In this document: positions 35,951 through 46,881 of the stretch, piece by piece | Layout: each line of letters opens with the position of its first letter | Position numbering within the stretch: position 1 is the first letter of the stretch | Source of the DNA: Phlebopus portentosus | Taxonomy: Eukaryota; Basidiomycota; Agaricomycetes; Boletales; Boletinellaceae | Length of the DNA: 64,000 nt | NCBI GenBank assembly: GCA_037892935.1 | Contig: JAYXKI010000002.1 | Location: 3,194,807-3,258,806, forward strand | Reading direction: 5' to 3' | The notes under the pieces: model-generated | What the model was told of the DNA's origin: nothing | Seen by the model: only the letters and a program-made list of their open reading frames with translations | The model's database searches: none | Position numbers and translations under genes: made by a program

Positions 35951-38021
35951 ATGACACACAGAACTTCGAGCTCTTCTGAGGCCACTCTACAGCGTGGAAA
36001 GGCCTGTCTTAGCTGCAGGTGAGTAAAATATCCAGTACTTCGAGCGGAGCATACTGATCGCAGATATCACTAGGCGACGCAAAATGGTACGTGGATCCCA
36101 AATGTCTGTTCAATATCATCGGGAAGTAATGTATCTGCTCGTACAGAAATGTGATGGTCAGCGCCCATATTGTACCCAATGTGTAAAGGGAAATCGCGCG
36201 GAAGACTGCGAGTACACAGATAATCAAGGACGAACACGGACTCAAATGCTCGAAGAGACCGTTGCCCTTTTGCAGGCTCGAATTCATGAGCTTGAAAACC
36301 CTCGCATAGCGTCTCAGTCTATTCGTCTTCACGATCCGTATGCAGCGACTCGACCTCATCGTACGGTTCAGTCCGCAACAGCTCCAGGGATGTCGAGAAT
36401 AGGATCTGAAGCAGGGCTGTGGTGGGAACAAGAAGAGCCTCCGGCGGGCATCTTAGAAACACTGTAAGGCAGTCTATATATAAATATGCTAACATCGATT
36501 GAAAATTCTGTCTATGTATAGAATCGGCATTTTTATGCCACGTGCAGTGTCCCTTGGATTTGCGCTATCTCCGGCTCATTTCCTTTCCGACCTTCACGTG
36601 CCGACTCCGCATGTCAATAGGCCACATCCTGCTCTTATTCATTCGGTTATCCTTTGGGCTCTTCATCTTTCAAATTCCCACGAATTCATGCAGCATGAAA
36701 ATCTGTACCTTCAGCGCTCAATCCTTGCGCTGCAAGATGCGCTGATTCAGGAGCCGGGCTTAGAAGTAAGCGATGTCTTCTAGTATTGTTGTAAAAAAAC
36801 AGCCCTTGATTAACGATGGTCTGTAATTTTCAGGGGTCGGTGCTTGCACGACGTCGATTACATGCAATGCAAGCAGAGGTACTTCTCTCCCAATACTTTT
36901 TCAGTCTTGGTCGTTTGCTTGAAGGTCGTTACCATACGAATGCAGCTGTATCCCTCTCAGTCAGCTGCGGTTTGCATCGAACCAGACCGACGCGCGACAG
37001 CGAGACTCTCAGACCTCAAGCGAGTTCGGCGTTCAATGCCTTAGAACTTCCTTCCGCAAGAACTGCGCTAGAATACGGAGAAAGAATCCGTCTCTTTTGG
37101 AATATTTTTGTTTTGGATCGCTGCTGGAGCACGGTGCTTGGTGTACCCTGCTTGTTGACCGACGACCCTGTCCTCGGCACTCAAATAGACATTGACTGGC
37201 CTATGGACATAGCCGATTATGAAGAATCACAAGCTAATTTTTCGCTGCTGTCTGGAGTTAGCAGTAGGACAGTACAACGACTTCTATCGGGAGAGATTCC
37301 GACCCCACGTCGAGGCAGTACTCTGCCTGAATCGGCATTTCGCGTAATGGCGGCCGCTGTGTTTGAGCGAGCATCTAGGCTTTCTGAGTTATGGTTTTCT
37401 TGTGGGTTTTTATCATAAACTCTACTTTATACACGCGTTGAAATTTATTCTTGTAGCACATTCTCATGCACCAAGCCGAGCGTCTCTGAGGTCAGAAATG
37501 CAGGTTATTGCGCGCACCACCACAACGTTTGCGCGAATGTTGACGCCGGTGGACGAACTTTTGTCAGGTAGACCAAGCGGACATGAAACACAATTGATCG
37601 CGCATAGTCTCGCGCATGCTACAATGATGACTCTCCATAACGTCAGGTCTTCTGAATCACCTCCAGGAGACTTAAATGCGATTAATTCACGCCTAGTTCA
37701 CGCCAGCGAGATACTTAAGGTTTTGGAAGGCTTATGTGGCGACAGTTCTTTGACTGTTGATCCGATTCTTAGCGTGGGTTTTCTATTTGAATTCCATTTC
37801 GGATGCGCGGGCTGACTTTTACGGACTAGATGGTGGGATCTCTGGCTGCTCAGACGTTTCTTCAAGAAGAAAAGAGAATGGGTCAGATCTCAGGGGGAGG
37901 AGATTCCTCATCTGTAGCTTCCAACCGATTGATAACTCTCCGAGCCAGTATCACCAGAATCATCAGTACACTTCAGCGTTGCGCGGAAACAAATAACAGG
38001 AATGCTATTTTTGGTCCGTAG
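35951..38021 (+). CDS. Zn2Cys6 transcription factor, paralogue A of a tail-to-tail pair
   Basis: Fungal-specific regulator. The zinc cluster is assembled from three exons: exon 1 (35951-36018) ends GKACLSC plus two bases of the next codon; a 13-nt microexon (36074-36086) encodes RRKM; exon 3 (from 36147) starts KCDGQRPYCTQCVKGN and AEDCEY. A coiled-coil linker follows (QMLEETVALLQARIHELE), then a fungal_trans domain with HPALIHSVILWALHLS, MQAEVLLSQYFFSLGRLLEG, VSCGLHRTRP, YGERIRLFWNIFVLDRCWS and IDIDWPMDIADYEE. The final intron joins VDPILS to MVGSLAAQTFLQEEK; stop at 38021. About eight exons, about 590 residues. It is clearly similar to the convergent gene at 38448-40527 along its length, including the microexon, so the two arose by duplication. 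Confidence 0.87.
36074..36086 (+). other. 13-nt microexon within the zinc cluster (paralogue A)
   Basis: GCGACGCAAAATG, bounded by TAG before and GTACGT after. It supplies the last base of one Arg codon and the codons for Arg-Arg-Lys... giving C-R-R-R-K-M-K-C-D when spliced. Without it the cluster loses its basic run and the frame. Confidence 0.8.
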
Positions 38022-38447
38022 ATTCTTATGTCGCGTTAAGGACAGCGCTGACACTGGTGCTGTTTTCAGGTCAGCAAGCTGACGAGATTTCAGAGAGCCT
38101 CGAGCAATGAACGACGGTTTTGGAATAGGCTATGTTTTATTACGTGATTGTTTCCTGGCATCACTGCGCCTTTCGTCATCGACATACCTTTTAGATCAAT
38201 TTCTTCACGAATGTTCTTAATTCTTTAGTCCTCCTTAATTAGTACATTAGATGAACCCCTTCCCAATCTTGCTTTAGAGCTTCTCCCGATTTGTTATCTA
38301 GTAGATATAACACGTACTTCACGGAATGCATACATAAATATGAGTTGCGTCTGCTTTATTTATTATGCTATTCGGAGACAACACCTTGCTCCCACAAGTT
38401 CTACCGACAGCCAATAGATCTGAGGTACTGGGCAATCATCATGATGT
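38022..38447. other. Convergent spacer between the two Zn2Cys6 paralogues
   Basis: AT-rich 3' flanks of both genes. No gene recognised. Confidence 0.4.
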
Positions 38448-40527
38448 TCAAATAAGCATGCTTGTGCGCATGTCGTTCAGTGACTCAAGTTGGGATTCTG
38501 ATGAGGGAGAAACGGTATTTATAAATGCAATCGCATAGTTTTTGATGGTAAAAAACCTCACCTATCACCGGATAGATTGGGACAACCTCGGCCATGCAGT
38601 GCATCAGACGATCAAGCTCATCTATCAGAACGTTTGGCGGTGTAATATCTCCAGCCTGAGCGCTCGAGGCCAGTTGGCGGATACGCGTTATCTCTTGCAT
38701 GAGAACTTTACTGGCGATTACAAGACTAGGCTATGGTCAAGGAGGTCAGAAGTGTCTAAAAATAGTCCAAGATGAAAATACCATGCAAAAAGGCTCCAAC
38801 TCTATGATCTCATCTTGCGCAAGATGCCCGGGAAGCATGGATATATAACGAGCTGCCTGTACACAACGTAAATATGCGCCTCTATCCTGAGGTGCGTTGA
38901 CCTCATGCAAACGAATGAACGCAAGGTATGCGACAGCATGAATGGTAATGAAGCGAGCTTTGAGGGCAACTGAAGCCTGTCCGTCCAAAGGCGCAAGCGT
39001 AGACACGAAACAGAATATTGTAGAATCGGCGAGACGAATCTCGTCATCTGCGAGAGTTTCGGGGGTTGGTTTGAGTGAGGGGAACAAAGCATGTATGTGC
39101 AAGGAAACAAACCAGAGGTTGGGCGGGAAGCATAATGAGATGATCGCTCGCAAAGCAGCGCCGCTTTGACTGCTAGAGCGGGGTAGCTAAATCCGGAAGT
39201 TGCGTTCCCTTGTTCTTCTAGGAATTGTACTAGAGGCTGCGACATTGTGGATGAGTGCGATATATTTCCCTGCAATCACGAACAACATTTAATCAAATGT
39301 TTATGATGCTGAGGTAAGCACGGACTTGGGCATATTCCTCCGGACTCTTAGGCCATGGGGTAGTAACGATCACAGGAGAGCTGCCATCGATCCGGAGCGC
39401 TGCCGGTTTACCATTGGTTATTGCCCAAAGTCTATCAAGGCAGAACACCTTCCAGAAAACAGAGATGCGTTCCCCTTCTTCTATGGGATCCATGCTGGGT
39501 CTTGGTGTTATACGGTTCATTCCAAAGCCTAGTGCCAGTCTGACGGAAGCACTGACGTGATAATCTGTCTCGAGTGTGCGTCCTCCCATAGAGAAGAGGT
39601 AAGTCGCTAAAAGAATTTCGGCCTGAACAGCTTGTAAACCGTGCTGAAGAGATTGCGTGGCTATCTGTTGCGACTGTGCCTGAGAAGTAGCTCGGGACAG
39701 AAGAGTCTGCTCGATTTCCTCTCCTGAAAAAGAAGGTAACCGAGCGAAACGCGCTCCCCACAAGAATATTGCATTAACAAGCGCCGGATGGGGAAACGAT
39801 GGACTTGAGGGACCTCCGGAAATTGCTGTCGCAAAACGCTCTCTATTGAGGCCCCAGCCAACTTGGTGTTCGTGTTGCATGAAAACTTCGAACCTAGAAA
39901 CAGAAGAAGAAAGTTTCGCTGATTCTCGGAAGTTACGAAGGAGGGCATACAAGAATCTAGCAACTTGAGAAGGCGGAAATTCCATCATCCACCAGGAAGC
40001 AGATGGCTGGATTGCTAATGATGGCCTCTGAAAATGGATGTGTCAGTGCTGAGCAAATGGCGAATACCTGTAAAAATATCAACCTGGCGATTATCTGTTA
40101 TAACACATGTAAGCTCATTAACACAAAGAAATATTTCACTCCTTACCACCGAGGGAGCGCTGAGCATGAGTCGTTTCCAACGTTTGTACTCTGCTCTGCA
40201 AACGGGCCAAGTATTCTTGGAGAAGTTCGGTGCGTGTCGGAGCAAAACCGTCAGAATATTCACAGTCAAGTTCTCGACCATTACTTGAGCACTGTCCACA
40301 GATCGGGCGGTTCCCATCGCATCGCTACGAAGGTAGGTGAGTGAACGAGTTTCAGCTTGCCATGTGAAAACAAACGAAGCATACTGTTTTGCGGCGCCTT
40401 AAACATCCGCGATGTGTCGGGTCAGAAGCACTTTTGTTAGAGGAAAACCCACTCACCTGCAACAAGTGCACGCTTGACCCTTCTTCAGTGTCGGCGCCTT
40501 GGCTGGCGATGACCTCTCCGTATTCAT
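38448..40527 (-). CDS. Zn2Cys6 transcription factor, paralogue B of a tail-to-tail pair
   Basis: Fungal-specific regulator. ATG at 40527 (MNTERSSPAKAPTLKKGQ). The zinc cluster is built from exon 1 (40457-40527, ending ACTCC), a 13-nt microexon (40385-40397, RRKT) and the exon from 40324 (RCDGNRPICGQC, then RELDCEYSDG). The linker is TELLQEYLARLQSRVQTLE. The fungal_trans domain has HPALVNAIFLWGARFA, VQAEILLATYLFSMGG, VRLALGFGMNRITP, EGERISVFWKVFCLDRLWAI and a TPWPKSPEEYAQ segment matching paralogue A. A junction at 'ELEPFCM/PSLVIASKV' and a last exon ending TSMLI (stop 38448-38450) finish the model. About 590 residues, no frame break. A TATA-like ATAAATAG lies near 40621 upstream. Confidence 0.85.
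40385..40397 (-). other. 13-nt microexon within the zinc cluster (paralogue B)
   Basis: On the minus strand GCGCCGCAAAACA, preceded by AAG and followed by GTATGC. It gives C-R-R-R-K-T-R-C-D after splicing and has the same length, phase and position as the microexon of paralogue A. Confidence 0.78.
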
Positions 40528-42406
40528 ATTGGTGAGTTTGAGCAGAGCCCTGTGAATCCAAACACAAAGGTGAAGAGAATAGTTCAGACTGCGATGCGGA
40601 AGTTCTCTGTGACGAGCCCTCTATTTATCCCGCAAGGATGTGCCTCTCTTGAGGATTCAAAGTCAATGCTATACTGAAAATTCGCCGGGAGTCCGTAGCT
40701 TCAGATACGCCGAAGGAATTTCGGAGTTAGTGAAGTAATGCTGAGACGAGGTCATGTCGTTGCTACAATTTGAAAGTTCAGATAACTTCATGGATCCGAA
40801 TGGTTGATAGAGCGGTGAGTGCCCTACGTGATCCTTGATGCCCAAGTGTGCGAATACAATGAAGATTACATGTAAAGTTGATGTGCTCGAGAAAGCGTTT
40901 CAGTGAGAGACTAATCAAGGGATTCAGTCAGCGGATTAAAGAAGAATTCGATCATTAGCATGCTCTCTTACACTGGAACGTAAATGATTAAATGACCACC
41001 GTCACTAGACGGTGTACTCATTCTAGAGTACAGCAAGTCCGCCCTATATCATGGCTTACTAGCTTCTGAGAAGAGGTTCCTGGTGCAACCAGGTTTGACA
41101 AATCACCGACCGTTCGTGTAGTCATAGGGCCCAAATCCGAGAATATACATATCAGGGAAACCGCGAAACACGGCGACTCTATTACAGTCCTAATCTCGTC
41201 ACAAGATAAAAGCATCGCCACGGATATTCATATTCCTCTTGGTCTTGGCTCGTGTGAGTGAACGTTCGGAAGACGGTGAACCAATTCGTGGAATTTGAAC
41301 ATGACGCACCGGGCACGTGAGTAAGTTTGTTCGGGGAAGTACAAAGGTCTACTACACCGCTTTTGATGATCCACAACAACCAATACCATCGTAATCCAAT
41401 AAGTTATGTCAGAGCAAGGCTTTGCTATAATTATGCCGGTACGTGTTCTCTTTTGATGATAAAATGACGCATAGCAAGAATTCACACATGAATTTAGCTC
41501 GAAATATGTTATTGTAAAACAAGACAGGTCTGTTTGTGGGGATGCTAACTCCAGACGGGAGAAAATAGATCCGCTTATAACGGCTTATGTCAAATTCAAT
41601 TTCGCTTTTTTTGTCAAGGGCCACATTCTCAGCATCACATGTGCATGATCGCGGGTAAGGCATGTGAAATTTAGATAGCTAATACTTCTATCAGTGATGA
41701 GCTATGCACCCGGAGAAAGTAGAATACAACAACTATCTGACTGCGCTTCAAAGGGTTATAAACATAAGGGCAATCGCGTCATCCTGGGAGTGCGATCGGA
41801 CCTTTCTTTCATAATAATCATCTTGAAAACATCATGCGGGTCAACTCGGTCGGCAGTAGCAGCATACGATTTACTTTACTATGCGAACACATTGAGAGTA
41901 TGTGGGTTAGTCTTCATAATGTCGATTAGTCGAAAAGCCATTCCGTTTGTAGCTCCGTAAACTCCGTGTCGCGAAAGGAACCCGTGTGGTTCTCACATAC
42001 ATGATATGAAATGTACGGGTGAGCAATTAAGTACACGGCAATCGGCTATCGGAGTGGAGAAACAAGAGGCAAAAAGCCCGGTAGTCGCTACAAAGATAGA
42101 CAAATAGATACAAGACGACAAATGAAATCGTGCAAAGTTTACATGATGGCCTGAGAATTCTGAATGAGAGTGTGCATCGTAGTTCCCGCATTATTAATGA
42201 CAGAGAGTGCTGCGATAGCTAGGGGTATCTGCGCTCATTACGCCGTCTTCTTACAAAAAGAAAGTCCCTTCAGGAAGTTTAGGAATGCGTGGTCAATGGC
42301 AAGGAGGAGAGGATGCAGTAGTAACGCCGGACACATGAAAACAATGTTCGATTACTACCCCGCAGGCAGGACAGATAAAACTGAGAGTTCGGGTATATAG
42401 TCAACG
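40528..42406. other. Intergenic region between paralogue B and the Ser/Pro-rich gene
   Basis: About 1.9 kb with only short, motif-free frames on both strands. The first 150 bases should contain the promoter of paralogue B, including the TATA-like site near 40621-40628 (minus strand). Confidence 0.35.
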
Positions 42407-45400
42407 CTAATCGAGGAATGCAAGTTCAGCTAGTCGTCGACTCTCTGCGTCTTCAATAGCGTGAGTTTCCATTAGAATGCTACCTCTCGAATGTATAGTA
42501 GGATTCAACGGGCGCGGTCGTAGTCCAACGCCTGGAACACGTTGATTTGGGGTTGATACTGCGGAATCCGTGGGTGAGAGGGAACTGGTGCCTGATGCGT
42601 TCGAGCGTGGCGATGCAGGTGGACGAGGGGACCACGTAGTTGTCGTGAGAAGCGGGCTGCGATCGCGTATGGTCGCTCCGGCCGCACCAGCAAGACCCGT
42701 TGTTACGGAAGTTACGGTACGCCTGAGACTCGTGAAGGAGGACACGTATCGTGGCGGCTTTGCGTGGACGTCTGCATTCTGACCTGATCCAAGACCATTC
42801 CCCGCTGAAGAGTGAGACTCTAGGATGGTGATCATCGGCTAGAGTGTCCGTAGGCGGTGATAATGTCCGAGTTTGGGTGTGGTGGCCATTTCGGAAGTCG
42901 GAAGAAACCCGAGCACGAAGGCGGTGTTGGAGCCCATACAGAAGTGCGACACATTGTGGCGTTTATGCAATTATGATAGCAGGAAATAGCTAAGTTAGTA
43001 CACCATCAAGGAGCGCCGTGAACAGAATTAACAAAGGAAAACAATGCATCGTCACAATAAGCGGGCGCCCGGGCTCAAATGAACCCTCACCCGATGCGAT
43101 TTGAAAATTCCGAAGATAGATGAGATACACCGCCGAAATGAAAAGCAATGACTCACGAGATTGTTTTGTGTAGTACGCCGTCTTCCGAACACTGTAGTCC
43201 GTTTTTGTCTGCCATTCTCCGCTATCGGCGTCGCAGCATTCCCGAAAGGCTTGTTTCGAGATGGACCAAATGACGATGGCGGTAAAGCTCCACAGTCGGA
43301 CCTCTCTAGATCAAGATCAGCGAGCCGTGCTAATTGACCAAATTCTTCCACTCCCGTTTTGTTCCAGGGCCCGGGCTCAGACTCAGACTCAGGCTCAGGC
43401 TCAGGATCAGTAATGCTTGGTAAGAGCACAGGTCGTCTTAGCAAGGGAGCATTTTCTTCATTCTCCAGCGGAGCAACGAGCAAGCGGACAGGACTGTGCC
43501 CATGACTGGATGTGCTGGGTGTACGAGGAAGAGCGGAACCACCACTAGTCGATGTGCTCGTCGAAGCTGTAGGAGACAGCGCGGGAAGTGATACGGTCAA
43601 CGCTTGCGCGGAACCACTTGGCCGATTAACAGGTTTTTGTGATCGTGAATGCTGAAAGGGAGCGGGTGGTGCAGTTGATGCTCTGTGGCAAGAACGTGGA
43701 GAAGGAGCGTGGAAACCTGGCGATGCAGGAAGACGTATTTGGGTTGGCGACAGCGTCGCGGGAGAACAAGCTTTAGCTGCCGTGTCCTCCTGGCATTTCT
43801 CGTCTTGCGTCGCTAAAGCTTCTTTCTTCCACGCCGAAGGGGAAGTAAGCGGTGCACCTTCTGGGCGAAATGGCTTACTCACTCTCGCTCCGGAAGTCGA
43901 AGCGGGCGAGCCAGATCCAGAACTAGCCGGAGAAAATGGATGGCCGTCATCGATGAGCTTTTCGCCACGTGGAGTAGGAGCGCTAGTAGAGTCTGATGCT
44001 GTGGATGAAGTCGTTGCCGGGAAGCGCCAGTTGCCCAGAGCAACTTTCTCCCCGACTGTTTTGTCCGAAATATCATTCCGAGGGTCATTCTCTTCATACT
44101 TTCCGTCTCTCCGCCGTTTCTCTGTGTCCTTCCTGGCGGAATACAATCTCTTGGGGGGTGGGGGAGGAGGTAACACAGAGTCCGTCTGGTCGAATACAGG
44201 GGTGACTGATCCGCATATAACGTCCTCTGGCGAGGTGTCAGTTGGCACTGACTTCTCTATGGATTGTGAAGTTGACTGCTGGTTTACAGTCGTAGGGAGC
44301 TGTCCTTCTTGAGACTTGGACATGTCAACTTCTGGTGCTGACGATGGTGGTGCTGATTCAGGGTCCCGTGAGACAGAGGGTAGGGACGAAGAATCGCAAT
44401 CTGTTACCGAAGATGTCTTGGATATATCTCGACATTCGTCTTGCGCGAGGTTTTGCTCGTCCTCGGGGCCCCGAGATTGAGGTTTCCCCTTCGCCTTATC
44501 TGCACGCGCGTTCCTTTCCCTCCATTCTCGAATCACGACCTCGGCTGCACTCAGACCCCCTTCCCCCTGATTCTCCTGCGGAGAAGCACCCTCTTCAACA
44601 ATAAAATCGCCGTCACTTCCCGTCTCATGTTGAATCCGATCTTTCGCAAAAGGGTCGAACGGGGGTGTCCGGGCGCATCCCTGCTCATTTGCACGAAAGG
44701 GCGTAGGTACGACTGAATATCTACGACTTGCTGGAAGTAGACCCGTCTTGGCCAACGCTGCAGCTCTCCTTGCATCTGTCGCACGTTGATCCTCCCTGGC
44801 TTTTGCATCTCGTTTTTCTGCGCGTTTTTCCGCAAGTGCAGCCAAAGATAGACGCCCACTAAGGCTCTGATGGGACTTGAAGGGAGGTCTGGGTTTGTCA
44901 TCGGGAACCGGAGGTTTCGCTCGGACCGGAACTGGGGTGACAGCTTGTGATGGCTTCTCATGTTCCCGCTGTTCTTCACGAGACGGAGGCGTTTCGAGGT
45001 GTTGCACGTTCAAGCATTCTTCGGAAGATGCCGCGAGGGGTCGAAGAGAAGGAGAGGAACGTGTGCCTGCGAGTCGCGTTGTGAGTCGTTTGAGTAATCC
45101 AGTCTTTGGCGGAGGCGGATCTAATGCTACGCCTCGTCGATGAGATGATCTGGACAATAAGTCAAAAACAAACATTGGTTTCTAGCGAACAGAAGACAAC
45201 TCACGAGGCGGGAACATCTCTCACCCTTAGCTCATCATTGATAACTTGACCTTGCGTCTCCAGAGTTGACCTACGAGCTTCGTTCGTAAGCTTCTGCTCT
45301 GCGAGAGAAGGCTGTGGTCTAGAAGAGACTCGGCTCAGCAAGGACATTCAAGAGCAACCAGGTAGTAAGGTGAGGTAGATGTATTAAAGAGCGGAGAAAA

Positions 45401-45817
45401 CTAACAGGCTAAGAACGAATGGCGAGAATGCCTTGCGGCTAGAAATACACAGGGGAAGGAATAAAAATAGCAAGTAGGGGGTATGGCAGGGACTCACACG
45501 CTATGTTTCTGTGCCATGTCCGCAGCCATAACAAGTGCGGTCCCCGACTGCCCCGAAGACTTGTGCGCGCTGCTAGAAGGGTCTTTCTCTGAGACCCCAG
45601 GTTTTTGGTAGGGAGACATTGCTCCTTTGGGTAGAGGAGGTAATGGTGCTGACGGCGGCGCACTCTTACGTGGCGAACGAATGACAGAACTTGAGCTGCC
45701 TGTAGGACGCCGCGGTCCGTCTGGGGTATGATCACTACATGTTGAGCACAGTGCTGATCAGATGGGCTGGCATACTGAAAGGAAATAAGACACGCACTCT
45801 GAGCTCGGATCTGTCAT
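42407..45817 (-). CDS. Large Ser/Pro-rich protein of unknown function
   Basis: I do not recognise the family. The splice chain starts MTDPSSD at 45817, continues with DGPRRPTGSSSS and MAADMAQKHSV (45484-45735), then PQPSLAEQKLTNEARRSTLE, then a 2-kb exon from SSHRRGVALDPPPPKTGLLK to about 43160, and a last exon ending RRLAELAFLD (stop 42407). All introns used have GT-AG ends. The product is about 980 residues, mostly low-complexity Ser/Pro/Thr and charged sequence. It has a basic-amphipathic segment (LAALAEKRAEKRDAKARE) that could be a coiled coil, and a second at AAEVVIREWRERNARADKAK. No membrane segment or signal peptide. A cytoplasmic scaffold or signalling role is possible but only a guess. 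Confidence 0.72.
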
Positions 45818-46881
45818 ATGCTGGTCCGAAGATGTCTGAGGATGCGAACGCTGCTGGTGCTTGTTTTCATGGTCATGAATAACATGTATTGCGGACTGGG
45901 TGGACATCTCTCTTATGCAAACACGATGTCTGTCTGTCTGTCCAAGGTTCCAAGCAGGGTTGTGAAGTTAGAGGCTGACAAGTGGCGGACGACTACGTAC
46001 TACGTAGGAATCGGAGACGAGATGGCAGATGCAAGACAAGACAGACCAGCTCGTCGTCTGGAAACTCGTACTGGCTTCGAAATTTCACCCTGGACCTGAA
46101 CTTCTTACCCGGCCTGGACAGGTCCCGTGTCGCGAGAAATCACTAGTTTTTTTTTTTGTGTAGACTGCTTACTGCTTCCGAGGTTTCCCTATACTTTGAT
46201 GCAAGTCTTACTTAGTCTACGTTTTGTTGGATGTATGATTATTCGAGGTCGGTGCGTCGGCTGCGCGAACGTTGCAGATGAAGGAGAATAAACACATGAT
46301 GAATCTGCTCTTGGGTTGGGTTGCAAGGAACTGCGTAAATTAATTGATGATGAGAGAGGATCATCAGCATGCATAAGTATGGGATGGGTCGAGATGAAAG
46401 TAGTCACACGACGCGTCGGCCGTATGTACACAGTAAATTTATTGAATACATATTCGAATATTCTCGCAGAACACTTCTTTCCTGGAAAAATAAACAAAAA
46501 CACTGAAAACACACACGCACGCCATTCTTCATAATTCAATCGATTTTCGTTCTTTTCGTTTTCCTGCCTCGCGCCAGTCCCATGTTTGGACTCTCTGTGC
46601 ATTCAAGTTTCCGCTCTAGGCTAGGATGCCACGTCAGATCTAGAGGGAGCGTACTCCCCATAAGTGCTGTAGTCTCTAGGCATTCTTCCTGCACATAGTA
46701 GTACGTACTTTTACCAGTATGTATACTAGTTTCCCGCTTGGCGTGGCCAGCAATACTAATGGCACACTAATAAATTAATGGTAGGCTCTACTTACTTCGC
46801 CTAATAATATACATATTACACTGATATTGCAATTTGATCTCATCCCAATCATAATTGTTTGTATATGTACCTTCAAATGTC
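45818..46881. other. Intergenic region between the Ser/Pro-rich gene and importin-beta
   Basis: About 1 kb: promoter side of the Ser/Pro-rich gene and 3' flank of the importin gene. A poly-T tract lies at about 46146-46156. No gene recognised. Confidence 0.4.

Noticed and set aside
43782..44312. Plus-strand frame of 176 codons
   Set aside because: Antisense shadow of the long exon of the Ser/Pro-rich gene.
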